A stretch of DNA of 64,000 nucleotides from positions 1 through 64,000 of the forward strand of contig NZ_JAFCLS010000049.1 of NCBI RefSeq assembly GCF_018131075.1, written 5' to 3'. Every line of letters begins with the position of its first letter. Positions within the stretch are counted from its first letter, which is position 1. The DNA comes from Bradyrhizobium sp. JYMT SZCCT0428. Its GTDB lineage: Bacteria; Pseudomonadota; Alphaproteobacteria; Rhizobiales; Xanthobacteraceae. Made by a program: the position numbers and the translations under genes. Under the pieces are notes generated by a model. It was given only the letters and a program-made list of their open reading frames with translations, ran no database searches and was not told the origin of the DNA. Shown here in pieces: positions 26,965 through 34,686 of the stretch.

Positions 26965-27426
26965 CTATCGAGCGGTGGCGCCTACCCCTCGTTGGACAGC
27001 AGGATCATGGCGCCGCGGGATCAAGGACCTGAGCTTGTTGACCACGCGGACGGCCAAACTGAGCCCCACCGGATTGGTCTTGCGGAAGAAGGCCACCTTC
27101 TTCACATAGCCCTCGACATGCCATTTCGCGTGCGCACCGTCGCGGAAAAAGATTACGTCACCGACTCCATAGCGCTGCGGCGGCATGCCGTCGCTCTCGA
27201 GCACGATCGATCCCTCGAGGATCACGATGGTCTCGTCGCAGTCGTAGTACCAGTTGAACTTGCCTTCGGTGCAGGACCAGATCAGCGTGCAGGCCGCGTG
27301 ATCTGCGCTGACCGACAGCGCGCAGTTGCGAGCTTGCGGATTGCCCTCAATGATCCAAGATGGCTCAATCGGCGCTGGCTTGAGATCCACATTGCAATGA
27401 CCAGTTTCGATAAGCGCGAGCGGCAT
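26965..27426 (-). CDS. Small cupin-domain protein (DUF861-like)
   Basis: 153 residues from ATG 27426, with GAGGTGAG before it; the longer frame to 27507 lacks support. The core KFNWYYDCDETIVILEGSIV followed by YGVGDVIFFRDGAHAKWHVE is the single cupin barrel of the EutQ/ureidoglycine-aminohydrolase type. Of the classical metal ligands one His (HAKWH) and the Glu of DETIVILEG are visible. The role is unknown; small cupins near glycan loci may modify nucleotide sugars or only bind. It is transcribed in the same direction as the GT2 gene, separated by 300 bp. Confidence 0.7.
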   Translation of the reverse strand: MPLALIETGHCNVDLKPAPIEPSWIIEGNPQARNCALSVSADHAACTLIWSCTEGKFNWYYDCDETIVILEGSIVLESDGMPPQRYGVGDVIFFRDGAHAKWHVEGYVKKVAFFRKTNPVGLSLAVRVVNKLRSLIPRRHDPAVQRGVGATAR

Positions 27427-27701
27427 CGGTCTCACCTCGAATTGAAAGCATCCCGGCGTTCCTGTTGCCGAGTTCTCCCGGGACTTGAACAATCCGATTT
27501 TTCTCAAAGAGTGTGAAGAGGCTACTTCGGAGCAAGCAGCGTTCGTTGAGGCTCAAAAGAGGTACCTCGCGCCTTCTCGAAACCGAGATGAAGCTGAGAG
27601 CGATACTGACCGGGAAATTTCTGTCCAAAAGTTTGTTCGCTCCACGCGAACCGGAGGGATGGCTGCAACCTCCGATTTGGCTGTTTTACGCCGCACCGCA
27701 C

Positions 27702-27876
27702 CTTAGGTCAGCAGTTCGGCTTCGGAGGTACCTCGCTTGGGGTGCATGTTTCTGGATATCCACCTTTGCACCGCCCACCCCGCAAGCTCGGTCTGTTAGA
27801 TTGCCGCCAGCGGCTTCGCGCGGAACTAATCTCTGACGTCGATCCGTCCGACCATCACATGGGAAGCGTTGGGCCA
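27702..27876 (+). promoter_or_regulatory. Duplicated upstream region of the acyl-CoA dehydrogenase gene
   Basis: This stretch aligns, base for base over most of its length, with the reverse complement of about 55295-55475, the region between the acyl-CoA dehydrogenase and carrier-protein genes. Shared blocks include GGTCAGcAG, CTTCGGaGGTACC, ATCCACCTTTGC and GGTTAGATTGCCGCCA-type text (capitals conserved). Conservation of non-coding DNA next to a ruined gene suggests that the duplication is fairly recent or that the block contains functional regulatory sites. Confidence 0.6.
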
Positions 27877-28190
27877 ATGAATGAGCAGGAAGGGCAGCAC
27901 CGGAACAAGGCCGAGCGGAAAGCAGAGTCGTACTCTCTCGTGACCGCGTCGCGTTCCGGCAGCGGGCGGCCGTCGTCACGGAAGCCGCGGCGACAAAGGC
28001 TTAAGCGGTCTTTCCACGGAAAGCCATCGACGCGGCGCGCAAGAAGAGGCTTCTTGGCGCCCAATTCCCGATCGAGCCCGGCGGGGGTTGGCGCGTTGAT
28101 CCCCGACGCGGCGGATATGTGCTACGCGCTCAGCCGCGCCTGCAGCTCAACTGGGTTGATCTGCGCCGAGCCCGTGACGGAGTGCGGACG
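27877..28190 (+). pseudogene. Remnant of an acyl-CoA dehydrogenase gene
   Basis: ATG 27877 begins MNEQEGQHRN, like MNVQEVQFRN of the intact gene at 54068-55294. After a frame change the text reads RDRVAFRQRAAVVTEAAATK, an internal stop (TAA near 27998), then FPRKAIDAARKKRLLGAQFP and IEPGGG. A last scrap, DAADMCYALSRACSSTGLI, lies in another frame. Only the first ~110 of about 408 codons are represented, and the next gene starts at once. It is clearly a paralogous fragment of the intact dehydrogenase. Confidence 0.75.
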
Positions 28191-29051
28191 ATGATCCGAT
28201 GTCGCGAGATAGGAATAGCCGATCTTGACGCCGTCGCCCGTCTTCTGGCGTACGGCTTTACGCGCCATTCCCGCGGCTGGTGGATGGCCGGACTTCAACG
28301 CCAGTCCGTGCGCGACATACCCGAAGGTTACCCGCGTTTCGGCTACATGCTCGACCATGATGGGACGCCCGTCGGGGTCCTACTGTTGATCTACACCGCA
28401 CGAGACGAAGGCGGCGCGATCTCGATTCGCTGCAATCTCTCCAGTTGGTACGTAGAGCCTGCCTACCGCAACTACGCGCCGATCCTGACCAAGGTCGCGC
28501 AGCGCCATGATCATGTCACCTACGTCAACATTAGCCCGGCGGACTGGACCTGGCCGACCATCGAGACCCAGGGTTTCCGCCCCTACTGCCACGGCTTGTT
28601 CTTCTCATTCCCGGCACTATCGCGCCCGGCGAACGGCATGCGCGTCGAAATCGTCCCGCGAGATGCGAAGGCGGTCGAGAGCCTGCCCGACGCCGACGTC
28701 GCGATTTTGACACGGCACGCCGCTTACGGCTGCCTCGGCTTGGTGTGCCGCGCGGCCGACGGCCGCGGCTATCCCTTCCTCCTACAGTCGATGCGCATCA
28801 AAGAACGGATCGCACCTCCGGCGATGCAGCTGATCTACTGCCACGAGGTAGCCGATTATGTTGCCTGCGCCGGCGCCATCGGCCGATTCCTGCTCCGACG
28901 CGGAAAGGTCGCGATCGCTCTCGACGCGAACGGCCGCATGAACGACCTGGTCGGCTTCTACAGGGAACGCCGCCGCAAATACTTCAAGGGTCCACAATGC
29001 CCCCGGCTTGCCGATCTATCGGACACCGAACTGGTGATCCACGGACCGTAA
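28191..29051 (+). CDS. GNAT-like acyltransferase, paralog of 49673-50539
   Basis: 286 residues from ATG 28191 (GGAG 8 bases upstream). It shares roughly two thirds of its residues with the copy in the biosynthetic cluster (for example CREIGIADLDAVARLLAYGF, PRFGYMLDHDGTPVGVLLLI, SSWYVEPAYRNYAPILTKVA, ETQGFRPYCHGLFFSFP). The first half has the GNAT N-acetyltransferase layout (VGVLLLIY, VEPAYRNYA); the C-terminal half is specific to this pair. It ends properly at PRLADLSDTELVIHGP, unlike its partner. It is the only intact gene in the duplicated block and may still function. The substrate is unknown. Confidence 0.75.
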   Translation: MIRCREIGIADLDAVARLLAYGFTRHSRGWWMAGLQRQSVRDIPEGYPRFGYMLDHDGTPVGVLLLIYTARDEGGAISIRCNLSSWYVEPAYRNYAPILTKVAQRHDHVTYVNISPADWTWPTIETQGFRPYCHGLFFSFPALSRPANGMRVEIVPRDAKAVESLPDADVAILTRHAAYGCLGLVCRAADGRGYPFLLQSMRIKERIAPPAMQLIYCHEVADYVACAGAIGRFLLRRGKVAIALDANGRMNDLVGFYRERRRKYFKGPQCPRLADLSDTELVIHGP

Positions 29052-29079
29052 CCCAGTGGCCCATATGGCCGCGTCAATT

Positions 29080-29355
29080 AATCCGCGGTCAAGTGGGTCC
29101 AGAACCGCCTGATGAACAGGCTGGGCAATGTCTTGGAATTCTGGCGATGCCATGGTTCATGGCGTGCCGTCAACACGCCGGCGCCGAACGACATCTTCCT
29201 GAACGGCAATACCCGGCAGCGGGTGATCAATTCGAGTCAGCGCTGCGCTATGCCGGTTTCCAGGCCGCTGACGACCTTCTCGATCAGTATTTTCGCAAAG
29301 CTGCGCCGGTGACCCCGATCGACGGTCGGCAGCTTATGCCGCGCGCGCATCACCA
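29080..29355 (+). pseudogene. Remnant of a branched-chain-type aminotransferase gene
   Basis: Frames here spell RLGNVLEFWRCHG, NDIFLNGNTRQRVI and, shifted, ESALRYAGFQAADDLLDQYF then AAPVTPIDGRQLMPRA. The intact aminotransferase at 48747-49634 reads MLGNVAEFGNANV, NGTFLNGITRQRVI, EATLRYADFLGADEI and VAPVIRIDDRQLTPGP at the same spacing. Only the C-terminal ~90 codons are present and they are frameshifted. Together with the upstream fragments this completes a collinear, shortened copy of the cluster at 48747-55411. Confidence 0.75.
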
Positions 29356-30398
29356 ATAAGCATCCGAAAGGCCCGCTGGAGACCGCTCATTCGAGCCTGA
29401 AAACCTACTTCTGAGTCAACGAAAACACGAGGAAGCGCAAAGTAATTTAAGGGCAGATTGTCTAGTGGTCCAGGCCGTGTAGTTACCCCCGTCAAAAAGC
29501 CCACCGCGCTGCAGAGTTGCTCTTCGCGAGGACCAGATGCTTTAGGGTTGCCATATGGATAAGCGAAGTGCCGCACTGGCCTTTGGGTCAGGTTCTGGAG
29601 ATAGTTTCGGTTATCGGCCATTTCCGCTCGCGCGGAAGCACTGTCAAGATTCTTGAGCGCTGGGTGCGAGGTCGTGTGCCCGCCAATCGAAGCGAGTGGA
29701 TGATGTGACAGAGCTTGAATTTCCCGCTCGTCAAGAAAATACGCGTCGTTCAATGCAGACAGCGATATACCCGCTTTGCGGAAGGTCGGAGCAAGCATGG
29801 CCGCACGATGATAGTCCTCATGAACCCACTGTGTGGCTCGGGCTAACGCGGATACCTTGGCCTGAACGTCAGGACAATGGAATCGGGTCTCCATTGCATC
29901 GACCGTGACATCATCCCGTGAGCGAATTAATTCGCGCAAGCCGAGCCACCACGATTCCAGGGTTCGCGTGGGAGCACCAGTCGGCACGTACATCATGAAC
30001 GGCGCATTATGACGCTCTAGGATTGGAAGCGCCACCGAAACATTGTCTCGGTAAGCGTCATCGAAAGTAAGCACTGCATAACGACGCGATCGGTCGTCCC
30101 TCGACACTCGATCAAGGCATTCCTCGAGGCTAACAATTTCCCACCCTTCTCGCCGCAGCCAACGCAGCGAGTGCTCAAACAGGGAAACTGACGTCCCGGT
30201 TGCCAATTCACACCGAAACTCTCTCTGTATCTCGTGGAAGGAGATTATCGCGGCGCGACCCGCAAATAGACTGCGAACGGCCGGCATAAGCCCAGCCCAG
30301 CTAACCCCGTGGCACACGAGATCCTTCAGTTGCTGTTTCATGGAGCCAGGGACCACTCTGCTCAAAAAACTCAATTTCGATGAGCGGAAGCATCGCAT
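29334..30398 (-). CDS. Polysaccharide deacetylase (NodB-like, CE4)
   Basis: 354 residues as drawn; ATG 30341 (MKQQLKDLVC) is an alternative start. NodB homology: AIISFHEIQ, YAVLTFDDAYRDNVSVALPI (TFDD metal/base motif), GGHTTSHPAL (H-x3-H metal pair) and FAYPYGNPKA. About 20 residues before the domain resemble those of short-chain polysaccharide deacetylase-family proteins of EPS loci. It removes N-acetyl groups, or acts as an exopolysaccharide-trimming esterase. No secretion signal is obvious, so a cytoplasmic or membrane-associated role is possible. It is divergent from the GT4 gene at 30586. Confidence 0.85.
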   Translation of the reverse strand: MRCFRSSKLSFLSRVVPGSMKQQLKDLVCHGVSWAGLMPAVRSLFAGRAAIISFHEIQREFRCELATGTSVSLFEHSLRWLRREGWEIVSLEECLDRVSRDDRSRRYAVLTFDDAYRDNVSVALPILERHNAPFMMYVPTGAPTRTLESWWLGLRELIRSRDDVTVDAMETRFHCPDVQAKVSALARATQWVHEDYHRAAMLAPTFRKAGISLSALNDAYFLDEREIQALSHHPLASIGGHTTSHPALKNLDSASARAEMADNRNYLQNLTQRPVRHFAYPYGNPKASGPREEQLCSAVGFLTGVTTRPGPLDNLPLNYFALPRVFVDSEVGFQARMSGLQRAFRMLIGDARAA

Positions 30399-30585
30399 CG
30401 AACGGGCGGATTTGCCAAGACCACCACTAGTCTCGTGCGGACACCTCTTTATGGGTACTCCGGACTCCCTCCCAGCAACGCCTTTTTAGCCCCGCATCGA
30501 CATCGGCGAGTGGCCTAACGTGAGCGTTAGCAAGGTCATCCTCGCTGAAACAGCATGACCATGTTGGTGAGCACGGGGTCGTTCC

Positions 30586-31737
30586 ATGTTGCGTGTGATG
30601 ATGCTTGGATTGCGTGGATTTCCCGGCGTGCAGGGCGGAGTGGAAGCTCACGCGGAGCACTTGTGCCAGATGTTGAGGGAGTTGGATTGTGATGTTGAGG
30701 TGGTCGTTCGTTCCGCCTATGTGCCGCGTGATCGAGGCGACGGCTGGAAGGGGGTGCGCTACCTACGAATCTGGTCGCCCAAGTCCCGGGCTCTTGAAAC
30801 GATAGTTCATTCGTTCCTGGGGGTGCTGGCCGCAGCTTGGCGGCGCCCGCAGGTCCTGCACATCCAGGCAATCGGACCCTCTCTGATGGTGCCGTTGGCA
30901 CGCTTGTTGGGACTGCATGTGGTTGTGACGCATCATGGCCCTGATTATGATCGAGAGAAATGGGGGCTATTTGCCAAGGCAGTTCTGCGTGCTGGAGAGG
31001 CATGGGGGATGCGGTTCTGCAGCCGCCGTATTGTAATCTCTCGGACGATACGCAACCTCATACGTCACAAATACGGTCTGGAATCGTACGTGATACCTAA
31101 CGGTGTCGACCTGCCGGAAATTCCGAGCAGTACTTCGGCGTTGCAAACGTTTGGGCTGACACCGGGTCGATACGTGTTGACGGTGACCCGTATGGTGCCA
31201 GAGAAGCGGCACAAGGATCTGATCGCGGCCTACGCGACAGCTAAGCTGAACGGATGGAAGCTTGTGGTGATTGGGGCTTCCGATCACCCGGACGCATACG
31301 CTGCGGAAGTGGCGGCGCTTGTCCATGCGACCCCAGGCGCGGTCTTGGCCGGATTCCAGACCGGCCTTCCGCTCCGCGAGCTGTATGCTCATGCCGGCGT
31401 TTTCGTTCTGCCATCTTCTCACGAAGGTTTGCCGATCGTGCTGCTGGAGGCATTGAGTTACGGGCTTCCCGTGATCGCCAGTGATCTCCCCGCGCATCTG
31501 GAGATTGGGTTGCAGGTGAAGCACTATTTTCCTTTGGGGGATGTGCCTGCACTTGCGGCTCGGTTGGAGTCATTCGCGCGCATGCCGTGGCCGGTGGAAA
31601 TGCGCGAGAGCACTCGCCGATGGGTCGCCGAGCGTTATGACTGGCACTCCGTGGTGAAGCAGACCATCAGGGTATATCGAAGAGCAGTACGCAGCGGAGA
31701 AGCCGAACTTAGGCGGCATAAAGCGTCGGCTGGGTGA
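30586..31737 (+). CDS. GT4-family glycosyltransferase
   Basis: 383 residues. GT-B fold: MLGLRGFPGVQGGVEAHAEH at the N-terminus (DUF1972-like start), VVVTHHGPDYDREKW, YVIPNGVDLPE, YVLTVTRMVPEKRHKDLIAA, and the C-terminal FVLPSSHEGLPIVLLEALSY with the E-x7-E donor-site pattern. The N-terminal G-G-V-E and HHGPDYDR are usual in rhamnosyl/glucosyl transferases of capsule loci. It acts on the lipid-linked repeat unit at the cytoplasmic face. The next GT4 gene starts 28 bp downstream, so they are probably one operon. Confidence 0.9.
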   Translation: MLRVMMLGLRGFPGVQGGVEAHAEHLCQMLRELDCDVEVVVRSAYVPRDRGDGWKGVRYLRIWSPKSRALETIVHSFLGVLAAAWRRPQVLHIQAIGPSLMVPLARLLGLHVVVTHHGPDYDREKWGLFAKAVLRAGEAWGMRFCSRRIVISRTIRNLIRHKYGLESYVIPNGVDLPEIPSSTSALQTFGLTPGRYVLTVTRMVPEKRHKDLIAAYATAKLNGWKLVVIGASDHPDAYAAEVAALVHATPGAVLAGFQTGLPLRELYAHAGVFVLPSSHEGLPIVLLEALSYGLPVIASDLPAHLEIGLQVKHYFPLGDVPALAARLESFARMPWPVEMRESTRRWVAERYDWHSVVKQTIRVYRRAVRSGEAELRRHKASAG

Positions 31738-31765
31738 ATAAACGTCGGCTTGGGAGACTGCGCGG

Positions 31766-32965
31766 ATGAAGGTGCTGATGGCCAATAAGTTTTTCTTCCC
31801 CAAAGGCGGGGCGGAAGTCGTCATGTTTCAGGAGCGCGACTACCTGTTGCACTCGGGCGAGCAAGTGATCGATTTCTCGATGCACGACGAACGGAATCGT
31901 GAATCACCTTACGCATCCCATTTCGTATCCAACAAGGACTATCGCAAAGGCGGCAAGCTGTCGAAGCTGAGCCCCGCGCTTTCGTTCATTCATTCGCGAG
32001 AGGCAGTAAGCAAGATCGCTGCGCTCATCGACAAGACGCAACCAGATCTGATGCACTGCCATAACGTCTATCATCAGTTAACGCCCTCGATCATCAGCAT
32101 TGCCAAGTCGCGGGGCATTCCGGTTGTGTTGACGCTGCACGATTTCAAGCTGGTGTGCCCGGCATATTTGCGTCTGCGAGAGGGTCGCCCTTGTTCGCTG
32201 TGCCAGGACGGAGATTTCGGCCACGTCTTGAGGAACCGCTGTGCCGGCGGGGCCATCGCTGACAGTGCCCTGCTCTACGCAGAAGCAGCAATTCAGCGTT
32301 GGCTCGGCAGCTATGAAAAGGTGGATCGATTTCTTGCGCCTAGCCAGTTCATGCGTGATGCGGTTTTGCATCGGTTCCGATCGGAACAGGTCGTATTGCT
32401 CTATAATGGGGTAGATACCGCCGAAATCGACGCGAGCGCGCAGGACGACGGATACGTTCTCTATTTGGGGCGGCTTTCCAGAGAAAAGGGCGTCGAGACT
32501 CTGTTGCGGGCCCATGAGGCTGCCGGCAGCTGGGACCTGGTGGTTGCGGGGACCGGTCCTTTGGAGCGTGGCTTGCAGATACGATACCCCAACGCGCGGT
32601 TTGTTGGCCAGCTGTCAGGACAGCCCCTGAAGGCGACGATCCGTGGCGCCTCGGCAATCGTCGTGCCGTCGGAGTGGTACGAGAATTGTCCAATGTCGGT
32701 GCTGGAAGCGATGGCTCATGGCAAACCCGTTGTGGCGAGCCGGATAGGCGGCATTCCGGAACTCGTTGTTGAAGGCGAGACGGGAGTCTTGTTCGAGCCA
32801 GGCGATGCCGAGGAACTCCAACGTCACATCAGCCGCTTGATGCGCGATCCTTCGCTGCGTGCGCGCATGGGTGCTGCGGGGCGGGTTCGAGCAGAGCGGC
32901 AATTCTCCATCGAGAAACACAACGCCAATTTGACAGACACCTACCGATCACTGGTGAGTGCGTGA
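31766..32965 (+). CDS. GT4-family glycosyltransferase
   Basis: 399 residues. It starts MKVLMANKFFFPKGGAEVVM and has MHCHNVYHQLTPSI, GIPVVLTLHDFKLVCPAYLR with a Cys-rich insert (PCSLCQDGDF), VLYNGVDTAEID, VLYLGRLSREKGVETLLRAH and PSEWYENCPMSVLEAMAHGK. This is the GT4 subgroup with a cysteine insert, common in exopolysaccharide loci. The ruined gene at 23690-24245 belonged to the same subgroup. It probably adds a late sugar to the repeat unit, in an operon with the preceding GT4. Confidence 0.9.
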   Translation: MKVLMANKFFFPKGGAEVVMFQERDYLLHSGEQVIDFSMHDERNRESPYASHFVSNKDYRKGGKLSKLSPALSFIHSREAVSKIAALIDKTQPDLMHCHNVYHQLTPSIISIAKSRGIPVVLTLHDFKLVCPAYLRLREGRPCSLCQDGDFGHVLRNRCAGGAIADSALLYAEAAIQRWLGSYEKVDRFLAPSQFMRDAVLHRFRSEQVVLLYNGVDTAEIDASAQDDGYVLYLGRLSREKGVETLLRAHEAAGSWDLVVAGTGPLERGLQIRYPNARFVGQLSGQPLKATIRGASAIVVPSEWYENCPMSVLEAMAHGKPVVASRIGGIPELVVEGETGVLFEPGDAEELQRHISRLMRDPSLRARMGAAGRVRAERQFSIEKHNANLTDTYRSLVSA

Positions 32966-33155
32966 GGGTGGATCAGAGCGCGGCGCCAAAGACGTGTTTG
33001 CCGCGAACGTCGCGCACGCCTGTGAGATGGGAGCGTAGCCTTAGGTCTGACGCCCCCCGCGCGACACGACTCGCCGGCTTCTCGGACGGCGAAACCACTC
33101 GTCCGCGTCGGTGGCTGCTGATTGTATCATCGACCCAATTGGATCCATAAATACC

Positions 33156-33953
33156 ATGAAAAACTGTCGTGCTCTTCCGCTCCCGGCTCTCATGTTCCTC
33201 GGCGCCCTCGTCTCATCGGCGAGCGCCGAGACCAAGCGTCCGGCGCCCCAACCCATCTGCACTTCATTATCTATCGATTGTGTAGTTTCGCAGAATTCCG
33301 GATATGACAACGGACTATATCCGTACGGAGTCCCGACCATATTCGGGTGGTATGCAGGTGGCCCCGCTGCCAAGGGGAACGGCGCTCCTCCTTCCGACTT
33401 CCTTGCACTAACTGGTTGGGGACAGATATATCCGCAAGTCGGTGCTTCGAACGTAGCTGCCAATGTTTATTTGAAGGATTATCGGGTCTATGTGCACTTG
33501 ACGATTGGCGGCTGGCAACTCGTACAAGATCAAGCCACGAATTCTGTCGCAGGCGGGCATTACGTGGCAGATTTCTCCAACGACTCCTCTTCGCCAATGA
33601 GTCTCGTCGTTCAGCCTGACGGAAGCGCAAGAATGGCCTCGCCGGCTTCCGGCCAGAACGATCACTTCTGGATTTTTCCGAGGGGCTCGTATGATCCCGG
33701 AACAGTCGACGGGGTGTTCTCGATCGCACAGCTGCGCACCGATAGCGCAAGGGCAAATCTGATCGCAAACTTTGGCGCTGACTGGTGGAGAAGCGCCTCA
33801 GCTCCGTACCTCAACCAAGATGGAGTATTTGTAAATAATCCCGCCGTCGGCATGGGCGCCTGGGTCAAGTTGAACACGACGTACCAGTATTTCTTCTTCA
33901 CGACCATGACCAAATCGCAACTACAAGCCGAACCGCCTCCGCCCTTGAAATAG
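33156..33953 (+). CDS. Secreted protein with the N-terminal domain of the repeat adhesin
   Basis: 265 residues from ATG 33156. A signal peptide (MKNCRALPLPALMFLGALVS, then SASA) ends at about residue 24. The mature part (about 40-265) matches residues 8-205 of the large protein at 34687: NGLYPYGVPTIFGWYAGG, FLALTGWGQIYPQVG, YRVYVHLTIGGWQLVQDQA, HYVADFSND, YDPGTVDGVF, ANLIANFGADWW and a closing YFFFTTMTKSQLQAEP. I do not recognise a named family for this domain. Export is apparently by Sec, whereas the larger relative lacks a signal peptide and lies next to a type I exporter. Function unknown; a carbohydrate-binding or polymer-associated role is only a guess. Confidence 0.7.
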   Translation: MKNCRALPLPALMFLGALVSSASAETKRPAPQPICTSLSIDCVVSQNSGYDNGLYPYGVPTIFGWYAGGPAAKGNGAPPSDFLALTGWGQIYPQVGASNVAANVYLKDYRVYVHLTIGGWQLVQDQATNSVAGGHYVADFSNDSSSPMSLVVQPDGSARMASPASGQNDHFWIFPRGSYDPGTVDGVFSIAQLRTDSARANLIANFGADWWRSASAPYLNQDGVFVNNPAVGMGAWVKLNTTYQYFFFTTMTKSQLQAEPPPPLK

Positions 33954-34069
33954 CTGATCTATCGGCGTTTCCAGGACAACGCATTTTCTTTGAAGGGCCT
34001 TAAGAGCAGAGACGGGCGTTTCGGTCGTCGATCTGTGCCGCAAACATGGCGTGACACGTCCAGCATTCA

Positions 34070-34241
34070 AGCAACGCCAGCGATACAACAATCGTTTCTG
34101 GCCCGCGGTGCGCGACACTTTCACGCCCGGAACGTCAACGGTGTCTTCGTTGAAGCGCAGATGAAGATCAACGGTCCGAACGCAAATCTGGTGGCCCGCT
34201 CGACGCCGATTGGTAGCGAAACGCCACGGCTACCTCTGTAG
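34070..34241 (+). pseudogene. Scrap of a third copy of the same secreted domain
   Basis: Between the two intact genes, shifted frames spell YNNRFWPAVRDTFTPGT and then NGVFVEAQMKINGPNANLVA. These correspond to YNDHFWPTGRGTYAPGT and DGVFVEADIKTNDPNANLVA of the downstream protein. Only about 45 codons survive and the frame is broken. This points to unequal recombination or gene decay within a tandem family. Confidence 0.7.
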
Positions 34242-34515
34242 CGAAGTCGGTGGGGAGCGTCGACCGATCCGCAAGCTTGGTTCGCCGACGCTTTGGGACG
34301 ACCCGCATGACGCTCCCGCCCAGCGACGACGCCGTACATCTGACAGAAAAATCCAACGTGGGTGTTTTTGAACCGGCCTGTCGACCGCGTTTCGACGAAA
34401 TATCCGCACGTATAGGGCCACATACATGTGTTTAAAATCACTTTTTGGAAGTCTTTTCGCCATTTTTGCTTACTAACCAACCGATCAGCAGTCGGGGGGG
34501 CAAATCCCACTGCAT

Positions 34516-34573
34516 TTGGAATCCGCTCGCAGTCCGAGGGCTGCGATGCGTTGGAATCCGCTCGCAGTCCGAG
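34516..34573 (+). repeat. 23-bp direct repeat ahead of the adhesin gene
   Basis: TTGGAATCCGCTCGCAGTCC plus GAG occurs at 34516-34538 and exactly again at 34551-34573 (35-bp spacing). A degenerate third copy begins near 34576. The repeats end about 115 bp before the adhesin start. They could be regulatory or a slippage product. Confidence 0.6.
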
Positions 34574-34686
34574 CGTTGAAATGTGTTCGCGGTCCCAGAC
34601 TGCGAGCAAGCAATATGTCGTGCGCCCGCTATGCGCGGCAGTGGAATTCCGACTTCAACTTCAACTTTCCTGCAAAGGAGATCTTA

